From Fredinandcohnia onubensis (lineage in GTDB: Bacteria > Bacillota > Bacilli > Bacillales > Bacillaceae_L), in contig NZ_NSEB01000021.1 in assembly GCF_002734215.1 (NCBI RefSeq), positions 1 through 49,387 of the forward strand: DNA of 49,387 nt, written 5' to 3'. The notes beneath the pieces are model-generated. The model worked only from the letters and a program-made list of their open reading frames with translations. It did not search any database and was not told the origin of the DNA. Positions 16,944-26,545 of the stretch are shown here, in pieces; within the stretch, counting starts at the first letter, position 1; the number at the start of each line of letters is the position of its first letter. Made by a program: the position numbers and the translations under genes.

Positions 16944-18056
16944 TTAGATAATATCAGCTTTTTTTATGACAGTTGGAGAAAGCTCTCCAACGATTACTTT
17001 TTCCGATGTGATGTTTACTTGTTTATCCGTAATGACATTTTCAAGGTATGTACCTTCGTCAATGACACTTTTCTGCATGATAATACTATTTTTAACAGTC
17101 GCCCCTTTGCGTATTTTGACCCCACGGAAAATAATACTATTCTCAACTGTACCCTCAATATCACTACCGTTTGCAATTAACGAATTGCTGACATTAGAAG
17201 TTGTTGAGTATTTGACAGGTGGCTCATGTTTTGTTTTTGTATAGATCTCCCAATTATCGAAAAAGAATTCCTTTGTCACTTGTGGGTTTAAGAAATCCAT
17301 ATTCGTTTTATAATAGCTTGAAATTGAATGAATAAATGGCATATAACCTTTAAAATGATAGCTGTTTACTTTGAGACGTTGTAAATTTGCTTTAACCACA
17401 TCTCGAATAAAATCGAATTCTCCATTTTCATAGCACTTCGTAATAAGTTCAATTAACAATTTCTTTGAAAAAACAAAGGTTTCCGTACAAACAGGGTCTC
17501 CCTGTTTCGGAGTTGTATAGAGTTCTAGGTTTTTCACTTTGTCATCAGCATCCAGAATGCATTTATGATAGATTGGTTTATCGACAGGCTCTCCATCATA
17601 ATCCTTATAAACGACTGTAACGTCTGCACCACTTTCTCTATGGCTTTTGATGACATCATTAAAATTAATTTTATAAACATGATGACCAGGAGATAAAATC
17701 ACTGTATCCTCATGGGATCTCTTAAAAAATTCAAGGTGATCATAAAATTGCTGGACATCACCAACTATACTTTTGTCCGGGTGGATTGGAGGTAAAATAA
17801 ACAATCCCCCATTTCGTCGGTCGAGGTCCCATTCTTTCCCATTACCGAGATGATCCATGATTGAACGATATTTGTCCTTTGTGAATACGCCAACCTTTTT
17901 AATTTGAGCGTTAATAAAATTGGACATTGTAAAATCGATTAATCTATATCTTCCACCAAATGGTACTGCTGCCAAACAACGATGTTGTGTTAACTCTTTT
18001 AAATATTGTTTATCATTTACTAAGTTTATTACGCCAATTACTCGTTCCAATCCCAA
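16944..18056 (-). CDS. glgD: Glucose-1-phosphate adenylyltransferase regulatory subunit
   Basis: A 370-residue GlgC paralogue. The nucleotide-binding Gly-rich signature present in GlgC (GGQGSRL) is replaced by NLVNDKQYL, while AAVPFGGRYRLIDF and the C-terminal left-handed beta-helix repeats are kept. This is the known pattern of the non-catalytic or weakly active Bacillus GlgD, which boosts GlgC. The start is a TTG at 18056 with GAGGAG only 3 bases away; a second TTG at 18050 has better spacing and may be the true start. It follows glgC by 18 bases. Confidence 0.92.
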   Translation of the reverse strand: MGLERVIGVINLVNDKQYLKELTQHRCLAAVPFGGRYRLIDFTMSNFINAQIKKVGVFTKDKYRSIMDHLGNGKEWDLDRRNGGLFILPPIHPDKSIVGDVQQFYDHLEFFKRSHEDTVILSPGHHVYKINFNDVIKSHRESGADVTVVYKDYDGEPVDKPIYHKCILDADDKVKNLELYTTPKQGDPVCTETFVFSKKLLIELITKCYENGEFDFIRDVVKANLQRLKVNSYHFKGYMPFIHSISSYYKTNMDFLNPQVTKEFFFDNWEIYTKTKHEPPVKYSTTSNVSNSLIANGSDIEGTVENSIIFRGVKIRKGATVKNSIIMQKSVIDEGTYLENVITDKQVNITSEKVIVGELSPTVIKKADII

Positions 18057-18074
18057 TCGCTCCTCATGTGATAT

Positions 18075-19229
18075 TTAATTACTAACGGTTAAGGGTCTTA
18101 CAGTATTTTCATCTCCAATTAATGTAATGGCAGCGTCCGGGGCATCAGACCCAATATGAGCTCCATCCGGAATACATAAATCACTTGCGATTATTGCTTT
18201 GTGTATCGTCACATTTTTGCCAATTTGAACATTCGGCATGATCACAGAGTCTTTAATAACTGAATTCTCTCCAACCTGTACGTTGTAGGAGAGCACCGAG
18301 TGGTCAATTGTTCCTTGGACGATACATCCCTCATTAATCAAAGACTGAGAAATGTCTGCGGCTGCTGATATATATTGAGGAGGATGAGTCGCGATCCCCG
18401 TAAAGAATGGCCAGCTTGGATCATGTAGATCAAAGCCCGGAGCATCATCTAACAAGTCCATATGTGCTTCCCAAAGGCTTTCGATTGTCCCAACATCCTT
18501 CCAGTAGCTATCAAACTGGTAGGCATATAACTGATTATTGTCAGCAAGTAACTTAGGGATAATGTCCTTCCCAAAATCATTAGAAGAATGAATATTTCCT
18601 TCATCTTCTTTTAAATACTGTTTTAAAAGTTTCCATTTGAATAAGTAAATTCCCATTGAAGCAAGATTGCTCTTTGGATTGGCTGGTTTTTCATCAAATT
18701 CAACAATTTTCTTTTCAGCGTTTGTATTCATAATTCCAAAACGACTCGCTTCTGCCCACGGGACTTCGATAACCGCAATTGTAGCAGTAGCATCTTTTTC
18801 AAGGTGAAAGCGAAGCATCTTACTATAGTCCATCTTGTAGATATGATCGCCAGATAAAATGAGTACATATTCTGGATCGTATTGCTCGATATAATGGATA
18901 TTTTGGTAGACTGCGTTAGCAGTTCCTTTGTACCAATCTCCGCCGTGTTTTCCAAGGTAGGGCGGAAGGACGGTTACTCCCCCATTGTTCCGGTCTAAAT
19001 CCCAAGGACGTCCATTACTTACATAATTATTGAGTACATGTGGACGGTATTGGGTAATGACACCAACTGTATCAATACCTGAATGAGTACAATTACTTAA
19101 AGGAAAATCTATAATTCGGTATTTCCCACCAAACGGAACAGCGGGTTTGGCAAGAGTCGTTGTTAATTCCCCCAATCTTGACCCTTGACCACCTGCTAAT
19201 ACAACTGCAATCCACTTCTTTGACCTCAT
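18075..19229 (-). CDS. glgC: Glucose-1-phosphate adenylyltransferase
   Basis: A 384-residue catalytic ADP-glucose pyrophosphorylase. [16 protein letters not shown] (8-23) is the NTP-binding motif, followed by [20 protein letters not shown], and the C-terminus is a left-handed beta-helix. It supplies ADP-glucose to GlgA together with GlgD. The ATG overlaps the glgB stop codon (ATGA), with AGAGGTG inside the end of glgB, so translation is coupled. Confidence 0.95.
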   Translation of the reverse strand: MRSKKWIAVVLAGGQGSRLGELTTTLAKPAVPFGGKYRIIDFPLSNCTHSGIDTVGVITQYRPHVLNNYVSNGRPWDLDRNNGGVTVLPPYLGKHGGDWYKGTANAVYQNIHYIEQYDPEYVLILSGDHIYKMDYSKMLRFHLEKDATATIAVIEVPWAEASRFGIMNTNAEKKIVEFDEKPANPKSNLASMGIYLFKWKLLKQYLKEDEGNIHSSNDFGKDIIPKLLADNNQLYAYQFDSYWKDVGTIESLWEAHMDLLDDAPGFDLHDPSWPFFTGIATHPPQYISAAADISQSLINEGCIVQGTIDHSVLSYNVQVGENSVIKDSVIMPNVQIGKNVTIHKAIIASDLCIPDGAHIGSDAPDAAITLIGDENTVRPLTVSN

Positions 19230-21169
19230 TTTTTGACGACACCTCTTTTTCTCTTTTTTGTCTCTTTTCTAAAGATACTAATTGCTAAAGGTGGAACTTT
19301 AATTGTCATGCTGTATGGTTGATTATGAGCTGGCGTCTTATCAACTGATAAAGTTTCTGCATTAATCTGACCAGAGCCTCCAAATTCCACTGAATCACTA
19401 TTAAATAATTCTATATAACTCCCAGTTGATGGGACGCCAATACGATAATTTTCATAGACCTCTGTAGAGAAGTTGCAAACGATGATTGAATAATCACCCT
19501 TGCGTTTCCCATGTCTCATGAAGGTAATCACAGATTGGTCATTATTATCTGGGTCAATCCATTCAAACCCTTCTTGAACATGATCTAGTCTCCAAAGGCT
19601 AGAATTCATGCGATAAAAATGCTGAAGCTCTTTAAAATAGGTCTGAATCTTAGTATGAGAATCATAGTTTAGAAGCATCCAATCTAGTTCCTCAAGCTCC
19701 TTCCACTCAGAGAATTGACCGAACTCTCCTCCCATGAAGAGAAGTTTCTTTCCAGGATGGGTCATTAAGTACCCATATAATAATCGTAAATTAGCAAACT
19801 TCTGCCAGTAGTCACCTGGCATCTTATCTAAAAGGGATTTTTTCCCGTGAACAACATCGTCATGTGAAAAAGGTAAAACAAAATTTTCTGAAAATGCATA
19901 GAAGAAGGAAAAAGTTAATAAATTATGATGATAACGTCTATCAGACGGATGCAGACGCATGTATTTAAGGACGTCATTCACCCAGCCCATATTCCATTTA
20001 TAATTAAAGCCTAATCCACCTTCAGAAGTTGGTGCAGTTACAAGAGGATAATCGGTGGCTTCCTCTGCAATCATTAGCACGCCTGGATATCGTTTAAAAA
20101 TGGCTTCGTTGGCTTTTTTAATAAATTCAATTGCCTCCAAATTTTCTTCGCCACCAAATTGATTAAATAGCTTTTCTTGTTGCGGGTTGTCGTGGTTAAG
20201 GAAAATTAATGAAGATACGGCATCGATTCGAAAGCCATCAATATGGTACATCTCCATCCAAAAAGCAAGATTTGATAATAAGAAACTATGAATCTCCATT
20301 TTTGTAAAATCAAAGCTATAAGTGCCCCATAATGGTCGGTCAGCTCGTTTTGAATCAGATGACTCATAAAGAGGAGTCCCATCAAATTTGCCTAATCCAT
20401 GTTCATCACGGCAGAAATGTACAGGAACCCAATCGAGTATAACACCAATGCCTTTTTGATGACATTGATCCACAAAATACATAAAATCTCCAGGACTACC
20501 ATGCCTACTTGTTACCGAATAAAAACCCGTTATCTGGTAGCCCCATGACAAATCAAATGGATGCTCCATAATGGGCATTAATTCGATATGTGTAAACCCA
20601 TTTTCAACAACATAGTCAATCACATCGTCGGCTAGTTCCCGATATGTATAAAAGCTGCCATCCTCTTTCTTTTTCCATGAACCCGTATGTAGTTCATAAA
20701 TAAGCATTGGATTATTGTACGAATCTGCTTTTTCTCGATTTTTTAACCACTTTTTATCATTCCATTCGTACTGGTCAAGCCTTGTTACTACTGATGCGGT
20801 GTTTGGTCTTAGTTCAGAAGAGAATGCAAAAGGGTCCGCTTTTAGCTTTTTTTCCCCATTTGCAGTTGTGATTTCGTACTTATAAAGGTCACCTTCTTGT
20901 AATCCTGGAATAAATCCAATCCATACTCCAGAATTCGGAATCATTTCAAGGGCATGTTCACTGCCCTCCCAGTTGTTGAAATCCCCAACAACTGACACAG
21001 ATATTGCATGAGGTGCCCATACTGAAAAGCGTACTCCATCTTCTCCTTTATAGGACATGACGTGTGCGCCAAGCATGTTATAGGCTTCTAAAAAAGTTCC
21101 TTCGTGAAATAAATAAAGATCGAATTCACTTGGAAATAGTTCAACCTCTTTTTCAGCGATTGTTTTCAC
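19226..21169 (-). CDS. glgB: 1,4-alpha-glucan branching enzyme
   Basis: A 647-residue GH13 enzyme that makes alpha-1,6 branches in glycogen. An N-terminal CBM48 region (about 40-115) precedes the barrel. Catalytic residues visible: Asp316 in DGFRIDA, Glu369 in IAEEATDYP and Asp437 in FSHDDVVHG. Starts with GTG at 21169 behind AAAGGAGGATATC. First gene of the glg operon; the 463-base region upstream holds a CcpA cre site and the terminator of the next gene, but no clear sigma-A promoter that I can place. Confidence 0.95.
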   Translation of the reverse strand: MKTIAEKEVELFPSEFDLYLFHEGTFLEAYNMLGAHVMSYKGEDGVRFSVWAPHAISVSVVGDFNNWEGSEHALEMIPNSGVWIGFIPGLQEGDLYKYEITTANGEKKLKADPFAFSSELRPNTASVVTRLDQYEWNDKKWLKNREKADSYNNPMLIYELHTGSWKKKEDGSFYTYRELADDVIDYVVENGFTHIELMPIMEHPFDLSWGYQITGFYSVTSRHGSPGDFMYFVDQCHQKGIGVILDWVPVHFCRDEHGLGKFDGTPLYESSDSKRADRPLWGTYSFDFTKMEIHSFLLSNLAFWMEMYHIDGFRIDAVSSLIFLNHDNPQQEKLFNQFGGEENLEAIEFIKKANEAIFKRYPGVLMIAEEATDYPLVTAPTSEGGLGFNYKWNMGWVNDVLKYMRLHPSDRRYHHNLLTFSFFYAFSENFVLPFSHDDVVHGKKSLLDKMPGDYWQKFANLRLLYGYLMTHPGKKLLFMGGEFGQFSEWKELEELDWMLLNYDSHTKIQTYFKELQHFYRMNSSLWRLDHVQEGFEWIDPDNNDQSVITFMRHGKRKGDYSIIVCNFSTEVYENYRIGVPSTGSYIELFNSDSVEFGGSGQINAETLSVDKTPAHNQPYSMTIKVPPLAISIFRKETKKRKRGVVKK

Positions 21170-21433
21170 TTTTGATATCCTCCTTTTGATATATGTATAG
21201 AGAACGCGTGTAATACCAAAAACTTATGTCATTTTGTATAAAATTAATAAAAAATAATAAAACCATAGTATAAATCTGAAAAAACCCAATTTTGGTATTA
21301 TTTTTTCACTTTATTATATTAATTCGTCTAAGGGCTTAAATATTCCTTTAGCGAATAATGTTTTTTATTGTCGGATTAGGTAGAATTGAAAGGAAAATAT
21401 TATTTATGTGGAGATAAATTTACGGGCTATGTA

Positions 21434-21447
21434 TGAAACCGTTTACA
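21434..21447. promoter_or_regulatory. Catabolite-responsive element (cre) upstream of glgB
   Basis: TGAAACCGTTTACA matches the 14-base B. subtilis cre consensus TGWAANCGNTNWCA at every position. It lies about 265 bases upstream of the glgB start, in the long gap between the GH15 gene and glgB (21170-21632), so CcpA control of glycogen synthesis is likely. The rest of this gap is AT-rich and shows no gene. Confidence 0.75.
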
Positions 21448-21610
21448 ACGAAGTGTTGATTTATGGGGATTTTTTACTTTTTATACTAGAAATTTGATAT
21501 TGCAAGATAATGTAAATCTGGGAGTGTTCATGAGGTTGTTTGTTATATTGGAATAGTATTTTTCGATTAGTTCAAATGGGGTACATAAAATTTGGCTTGC
21601 AAAGAAAACA

Positions 21611-21634
21611 AAAAAGCTGCTTTCGCAGCTTTTT
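21611..21634 (-). terminator. Terminator of the GH15 gene
   Basis: Ten-base-pair stem AAAAAGCTGC/GCAGCTTTTT with a TTTC loop, followed on the minus strand by TTTTTTGTTTTC. It overlaps the stop codon of the gene. Confidence 0.88.
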
Positions 21635-22646
21635 ATGAGATTTTCTGTTGGGCCATATCTTCAATTTTCGTTAGGAAAATATAAGACATCGCAACTGACC
21701 ATGCTAAAGGAGTATTTCCATTTGGTCTATTCGTTCCCCCTACATAGAGCTCTGGAACCTCCCAATTGTCAGGCACAACTCTCTTTGTTTTAGCTATATA
21801 TTCACTTGCCTTATGAAATTGACCTAATTCAAGGTAGCAAAGTCCCAACCATGGGAATCCAAAGCACCATTCAGCTTCTTTGCCTTCATTATAATACTGA
21901 TCGTTTTCGTATCGAATGACACCATACTTACGCTCTAATTTTGAGGAAACGGTTTCAACAATCTTAATGGCAGTATCACGGTCAACCACACGATATGGGA
22001 ATACAAGGCTAAGCAACGCTAAATCGGTATCTTTTGTTTCGCTTTCTCGAGGTAATAAATTACGGAGAGCTTCCTCGCCTTTTTTAATAAGATCCTCTTT
22101 TACGTTAACAAGAATTTTAACGGCATTAAGTCCAGCTACACAGGCACCTAAGCTTGAGGCGTGGACTTCCATGTTTTCTTCCCACATGCCATTATCCTTT
22201 GCTTGCCAATATTGCAAGCATTCTAGATAATCAACAAGCTTTTGTATAATCTCTATATCCTTTTTATCTCTGATTACTTTTTGTCCTAGACGGTATCCTT
22301 CTCCAACACCCCATAGGAAGGCTCCAATCGCATCATTCTGGGCATGCCCCCATTCGACTGGCATTTCTTTTAGGTCAGTTGAGTAGCGTGAATGGATATA
22401 TTCAAACAAATAAATCGGTTTCTTTTTCCGATGGATATCAATTTTCCACTCGTAGCTCTTAAACATATCTAATAAAGCATGATAGGCTTTTGCATATCTT
22501 TCTGATGGTTCATTGATAAACGGAAGAACTGTATATACTATGTCTCGAATCCACACATAGCTGTAATCATTCGATAGGCTTGCTGTATAAGCACCATTTG
22601 ATAATCGCATACGGTCAAGAACCTGAATTGCTTTATTGGTATACAT
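21633..22646 (-). CDS. GH15-family (glucoamylase-like) glucan hydrolase
   Basis: A 337-residue (alpha/alpha)6-barrel protein. VWIRDIVY (31-38, with the substrate-binding Arg-Asp pair), HAQNDAIGAFLWG (101-113), WEENMEVHASS (155-165, likely general acid Glu156/157) and EAEWCFGFPWLGL (257-269) fit GH15 glucoamylases and their phosphorylase-kinase relatives. It lacks a signal peptide and a starch-binding domain, so it probably acts on intracellular glycogen or malto-oligosaccharides. Placed just upstream of the glg operon in the same direction but with its own terminator. It might supply glycogen breakdown in the absence of a local glgP. The ATG at 22646 follows GGGGTGAT. Confidence 0.8.
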   Translation of the reverse strand: MYTNKAIQVLDRMRLSNGAYTASLSNDYSYVWIRDIVYTVLPFINEPSERYAKAYHALLDMFKSYEWKIDIHRKKKPIYLFEYIHSRYSTDLKEMPVEWGHAQNDAIGAFLWGVGEGYRLGQKVIRDKKDIEIIQKLVDYLECLQYWQAKDNGMWEENMEVHASSLGACVAGLNAVKILVNVKEDLIKKGEEALRNLLPRESETKDTDLALLSLVFPYRVVDRDTAIKIVETVSSKLERKYGVIRYENDQYYNEGKEAEWCFGFPWLGLCYLELGQFHKASEYIAKTKRVVPDNWEVPELYVGGTNRPNGNTPLAWSVAMSYIFLTKIEDMAQQKIS

Positions 22647-22816
22647 TTCGTATCACCCCATTAGCTTATTTAATATACATTCATTCTTGACAGAAATCAT
22701 ATTTATAAAACTCATCAAAGACATTTTAGGGTCTAAAAATAAATTAATACTTAATATTAATTTATACTTTATAATATGTAAGCACAACCAAAATGATAAC
22801 AATTGTCTACTTTTTG

Positions 22817-22883
22817 TGTGAAACGCCTACATTTTAGTGCATGTCATTCCCGATTTTTCTTGTTTCACAGAAAATGTTTCACA
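22817..22883. repeat. Three GTTTCACA half-sites (one inverted) upstream of the GH15 gene
   Basis: TGTGAAAC at 22817-22824 and two direct copies of its complement GTTTCACA at 22862-22869 and 22876-22883. The 22647-22939 gap otherwise holds only the terminator at 22891-22926. They could be an operator for the GH15 gene or chance; no promoter fixes the meaning. Confidence 0.3.
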
Positions 22884-22890
22884 AAACAGC

Positions 22891-22926
22891 AAAAGACCAA
22901 ATCAAATTTAAGTGATTTGGTCTTTT
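22891..22926 (-). terminator. Terminator of the MltG-like gene
   Basis: Fourteen-base-pair perfect stem AAAAGACCAAATCA/TGATTTGGTCTTTT with an 8-base loop and a TTTTGCTGTTTTG tail on the minus strand, 14 bases beyond the stop codon. Confidence 0.88.
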
Positions 22927-22939
22927 CACGATGGTCTAT

Positions 22940-23473
22940 TTATTTGTTAAAAATTGTTGCAATAATCTCATCCGTTGTCATATTGCTGTTTATTTCGTGT
23001 GAGCCAAGCTTTAGGTATTTTGCAACTCCTTTTTTCTCAACAAGATTTGCAAAATCCCAGGCATCTCCGCTTATGATTTTAGCTGAAATAAGTGCTTTTC
23101 CAACCTCATAGCTAGTCATACCTTCGGAAACAGTAATCACTGTTTTATGGACAACCGGCTCAGCGGGCTCTTCTTTCTTTTCTTCTTTCACTTCTTCTTT
23201 CACTTCTTCTTTGACTTCTTCTTTTGGTTGTTCCTTAGGTTGTTCTTCAACTTTTTCTGTGTTTTTCGCTCCGGCAATGGCATTGTTCCATTCATCTTCT
23301 GTATGAACAACGTAGCCTTCTGCAGCAAGTTGGCTTTTTAACTCCTCGACAGTTGGTTTTTCCTCAGAGCCTGAACTAGTTGCTTGTTGTGGTCCGGAAA
23401 AATATACTATGGCACAAACCGCTGAAGCAAGTAAAAGCCCAGAAGCGAAGCTAGTTAATGTTTTAGCGGTCAT
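22940..23473 (-). CDS. Small MltG-like membrane protein
   Basis: A 177-residue protein: one N-terminal transmembrane helix (about 7-25), a region with VEELKSQLAAEGYVV, a low-complexity acidic/lysine stretch built on EVKEEVKEEVKEE (about 85-105), and a C-terminal domain (TVITVSEGMTSYEVGKALISAKIIS...) resembling the LysM-like/YceG N-terminal part of endolytic transglycosylase MltG. The catalytic MltG domain is absent, so it is probably a non-enzymatic relative binding cell-wall glycan. The ATG at 23473 lies within the end of the upstream gene (11-base overlap), pointing to coupled translation. Upstream in-frame codons lie inside that gene and were not chosen. Confidence 0.65.
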   Translation of the reverse strand: MTAKTLTSFASGLLLASAVCAIVYFSGPQQATSSGSEEKPTVEELKSQLAAEGYVVHTEDEWNNAIAGAKNTEKVEEQPKEQPKEEVKEEVKEEVKEEKKEEPAEPVVHKTVITVSEGMTSYEVGKALISAKIISGDAWDFANLVEKKGVAKYLKLGSHEINSNMTTDEIIATIFNK

Positions 23474-23846
23474 TTGCTGCTTTTCTCCCTTCTTTTTGTT
23501 TTGTAAAAGGAGACAGCATACCTTGTACTTCGATTTCACTTATGTTCTTTTCGTTTGCAATACTTGATACTGAATATCCTCTTTTATATAAATCGAGTAC
23601 ATCACGAAGTAATTCGTGTTGTTCCATATCTGTTGTATCAATTCCTGCTTGATTTTTAAGAATTTCATTATCTAATTCGAGGTTTCTTATTTGCTGCTGC
23701 AGCTTATTAATTTCCTCCATAAAACTAATTGAATATAATTCAAGCTCACGCTGTTCTACCTTTTTTGCCTTTTTCGTAAGTGCATAAGATAAAATGAGCA
23801 ACACTGCTGCTACACCGAATAATATGACTAACGCCCACTCCATCAT
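23463..23846 (-). CDS. Membrane-anchored coiled-coil/HTH small protein
   Basis: A 127-residue protein: N-terminal transmembrane helix (about 3-22), coiled coil (about 28-68, KVEQRELELYSISFMEEINK onward) and a C-terminal helix-turn-helix-like segment (LLRDVLDLYKRGYSVSSIANEKNISEIEVQGML). The layout is that of Bacillus SwrB/YlxL-type and similar DUF proteins; I cannot name it. Its stop overlaps the start of the MltG-like gene, so the pair may act together at the cell envelope. Two adjacent ATGs (23846 and 23843) follow a weak AAAGGATGATG. Confidence 0.6.
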   Translation of the reverse strand: MMEWALVILFGVAAVLLILSYALTKKAKKVEQRELELYSISFMEEINKLQQQIRNLELDNEILKNQAGIDTTDMEQHELLRDVLDLYKRGYSVSSIANEKNISEIEVQGMLSPFTKQKEGRKAANDR

Positions 23847-24214
23847 TGGACATCATCCTTTCAAAGCTTTTTGTCTTACAACAGTCAATTATACAATGAA
23901 ATAAGACAAATTTCGATTAGTTTCGATAAAATCCTTCCATAGTCAGTGGGAATGGAAGATTTTAACGAGGGAGAAGTAAGGTTTCCCGCCTTTGGACCTA
24001 TGTACAATGGGGAATTGGAAAATGTTTGATTTAATGAAAAACCATTAATTACTAGTCTTTAAATTAAAAGGATGCCCCATTTTAAAATTGGGTTTGACCC
24101 CATCGCAATACGTGACAACAAGGGCAGAATTGCTTGCGCTGAGCTGAGTGGCAGTAGAGGAAATCAGCAGCCGAGTTAAATCGATTCATAATTTTAAAAA
24201 CTAAATTAACAAAA
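23847..24214. other. Gene-poor gap with hairpins, no gene seen
   Basis: A gap of about 370 bases with no open frame of useful length or ribosome binding site. It contains an imperfect inverted repeat at 23928-23963 (AAAATC-TTCCAT / ATGGAA-GATTTT) and a near-palindrome around 24073-24090 (CCCATTTTAAAATTGGG). A GC-richer patch near 24094-24178 differs from the surroundings and could be a remnant of a gene or an RNA; I recognise nothing. Confidence 0.3.
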
Positions 24215-24241
24215 AAACAGATTCCATATAGGAACCCGTTT
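24215..24241 (-). terminator. Terminator of the has/YusW operon
   Basis: On the minus strand AAACGGGTTCC/GGAATCTGTTT forms an 11-base-pair stem with two G-U pairs and a 5-base loop, followed by seven T. It lies 14 bases beyond the stop of the YusW-like gene. Confidence 0.85.
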
Positions 24242-24254
24242 CATTAATAAATAG

Positions 24255-25043
24255 TTATCTTTGAAATTTAAAATCTACTTTTGTGTTATTAGCAAATTTA
24301 GCATCGATATCTACTTTTGAAATATTCGTTACTTCAATTCCCAGTACATCAGAAACAGTTGCTAAATATTCATTCCAAGATGTGTCATTTGTTGGAATAA
24401 CCCCCTCCACAAGTCGGGAAATTTCTTCACGAGCTTCTGTTCCTTTTAATACTTCCACGCCTTTCTCTGTCCGTTTTTGAATATGAGCTTTATCGCCTTG
24501 CTTATTTAAATGAATATTGTAGAAACTACCATCATTCGTCCTAAGTTGAAATTTTAAGTTATGAAGCTCAAACGGATTCTTAATGTTAGTTTTTTCTCCT
24601 TGCTTATAAGAGAAAGAAACTTTTGCATTATTTGTCAAAGTTACTTTTACATCTGTTTTTTCTACATCCGAAAACTCAATTCCTAAGGCAGTCGAAAGTC
24701 GATTCATTACTTCTTCTTTACTTAGGTTCCGTGATAAATCAAGATTTTTTACAAATTCAACGACACGGTCATTTGCTTCTTGTCCTGTTAATTCAATTAC
24801 CTCATTACCTGTTTCCTTCTGAATTTTCACTGTTACGATCCCATCATTAAGGTCATAAGAAACTTTATATTTAGCATCATTAAGAAAGACCTTTGCTTGA
24901 AAACGATCAATTGATTTCCAAATATTATTTACTTCTACATTTTGGACGATGGGGGCAGGTTCCTTCATTTCCTGTGCCGAAGCGTGACCAGTTACACTAA
25001 AAGCTAAAGCAGATACTAATAGAGCAGTTGTTAATTTTTTCAT
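24255..25043 (-). CDS. Secreted protein with two YusW-like domains
   Basis: A 262-residue exported protein. Signal peptide residues 1-23 with cleavage expected after ASA. The mature part holds two similar domains: about 38-150 (FQAKVFLNDAKYKVSYDLND ... ELTGQEANDRVVEFVKNLDL ... KVSFSYK) and about 155-262 (LKFQLRTNDGSFYNIHLNK ... LKGTEAREEISRLVEG ... KVDFKFQR). Each shows the YusW pattern of beta strands, a GxEA helix, a VxxxLGIE stretch and a closing K-V-x-F-x-F strand. YusW function is unknown. It follows hasB by 53 bases and shares the operon terminator, so it may bind or help export the polymer made by the upstream enzymes. The ATG at 25043 follows AAAGGA. Confidence 0.7.
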   Translation of the reverse strand: MKKLTTALLVSALAFSVTGHASAQEMKEPAPIVQNVEVNNIWKSIDRFQAKVFLNDAKYKVSYDLNDGIVTVKIQKETGNEVIELTGQEANDRVVEFVKNLDLSRNLSKEEVMNRLSTALGIEFSDVEKTDVKVTLTNNAKVSFSYKQGEKTNIKNPFELHNLKFQLRTNDGSFYNIHLNKQGDKAHIQKRTEKGVEVLKGTEAREEISRLVEGVIPTNDTSWNEYLATVSDVLGIEVTNISKVDIDAKFANNTKVDFKFQR

Positions 25044-25096
25044 TTTAAAACATCCTTTCGATTTTTTTGTATGCTTTGTTGCATCAAAAACGATCA

Positions 25097-26443
25097 TTAA
25101 ATAGTTGAAATAAGTGATGAGTTGTTCGTTCCCCCATCAGGTTTTACAGGCTCTCTTCCAATCGATACGTATTCAACCTTGTATTTTCTGGCCTCATCTG
25201 CGGTATAACAGTTACGACCATCAAAGATGATCGGATTTTCCATAAAAAGACTTGAAAAGATTAAGGTTTTTTCTACAATCTCTTTCCAATCCGTTAATAG
25301 AAAAATGATATCCGCCATTTTAATGGCATCTTCAATATGATCTACATATTTAACGCTTTCTGGCAGAATTTCCTTAGCGTTTTCATTTGCAATTGGATCA
25401 TAGGCAACCAATTCAGCCCCTTCATCTACTAGAATTTTAGAAACACTGATAGATGCAGCCTCTCTCATATCATCCGTGTTCGGCTTAAAGGCAAGACCAA
25501 TAAGGGCAATATGTTTTCCTTTAAGTGAACCAAAGCGTTCCTTTGCCTTTTTTACTAGTATTGTTTTTTGTTTTTCATTGATTTGAACAACTGATTTTAG
25601 TAAGGAAAAATCTTGATTAACGTCTTCTGAAATTTTAATCAATGCCTTTGTATCTTTAGGGAAGCAAGATCCACCGAAACCTATTCCAGCATTAAGGAAT
25701 TTTGAACCGATACGTGCATCCATCCCAATCCCTTTTGCAACCTCTATAATATCGGCACCAACTTTTTCAGAGAGATTAGCAATTTCATTTATAAAAGAAA
25801 TTTTTGTTGCTAGAAACGCATTAGCTGCATATTTAATCATTTCAGCACTGCTAATGCTGGTTTTTATAATTGGAAGACCAAACGGCTTATTAATTTCTTC
25901 CACTACATTAGCCGCATCGGGGTCTTGGGCTCCGATAACAATACGATCACCATGGAAAGTATCATAAACAGCCGATCCTTCTCGTAAAAATTCTGGATTT
26001 GAAACAACTTCTATACGATAGTTACCTTGTAAATTAGCCATAATCAATTCTTTTATTTTATAATTCGTACCAAGCGGAACCGTACTTTTTGTCACTACAA
26101 TAACATCACGTGTTATATTTTGACCGATGTCTCTTGCAGCTCGGAAAATAAATGAAAGATCGGCAGCCCCATCTTCCGCTTGAGGCGTACCAACAGCAAT
26201 GTAGATTACCTCAGCATCTTTTAAACCAATAACATAATTTGAAACAAATTGAAGAGTTCCCTTTTTTAGGTTCTTAGCTATTAACTCATCTAAACCTGGT
26301 TCATAAATAGGAGAGAATCCTTGCTTTAGCAATTCTATTTTTTGGTTGTTAATATCGAGGCAAGTAACATCATGGCCAATTTCGGACAAACATACACCTG
26401 TTACCAACCCAACATAACCGGTTCCGATAATTGCAATTTTCAT
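25097..26443 (-). CDS. hasB: UDP-glucose 6-dehydrogenase
   Basis: A 448-residue enzyme that oxidises UDP-glucose to UDP-glucuronate. NAD motif GTGYVGL (7-13), catalytic Cys260 in FGGSCFPKD (256-264), and the C-terminal GLAFKPNTDDMREAAS domain are intact. UDP-glucuronate is a direct precursor of hyaluronan and related glycans. The ATG at 26443 follows AAAGGAGGCG. Third gene of hasA-hasC-hasB. TuaD/YwqF-type roles (teichuronic acid) are the alternative, but the neighbour at 27609 favours the has function. Confidence 0.9.
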   Translation of the reverse strand: MKIAIIGTGYVGLVTGVCLSEIGHDVTCLDINNQKIELLKQGFSPIYEPGLDELIAKNLKKGTLQFVSNYVIGLKDAEVIYIAVGTPQAEDGAADLSFIFRAARDIGQNITRDVIVVTKSTVPLGTNYKIKELIMANLQGNYRIEVVSNPEFLREGSAVYDTFHGDRIVIGAQDPDAANVVEEINKPFGLPIIKTSISSAEMIKYAANAFLATKISFINEIANLSEKVGADIIEVAKGIGMDARIGSKFLNAGIGFGGSCFPKDTKALIKISEDVNQDFSLLKSVVQINEKQKTILVKKAKERFGSLKGKHIALIGLAFKPNTDDMREAASISVSKILVDEGAELVAYDPIANENAKEILPESVKYVDHIEDAIKMADIIFLLTDWKEIVEKTLIFSSLFMENPIIFDGRNCYTADEARKYKVEYVSIGREPVKPDGGTNNSSLISTI

Positions 26444-26545
26444 TAAAACGCCTCCTTTTGAAAAGCTCATATAATGTTTAAGACTAGAAGAAAACGCAGC
26501 TAGGAGATTTTAAACCAACAAATAATCGTGTACTAGTCTCATCAG

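Noticed and set aside
24094-24178. Riboswitch or gene remnant in the GC-richer patch before the has operon terminator
   Set aside because: I tried to match it to c-di-AMP, M-box and other riboswitch cores and to translate it in both directions; nothing held.
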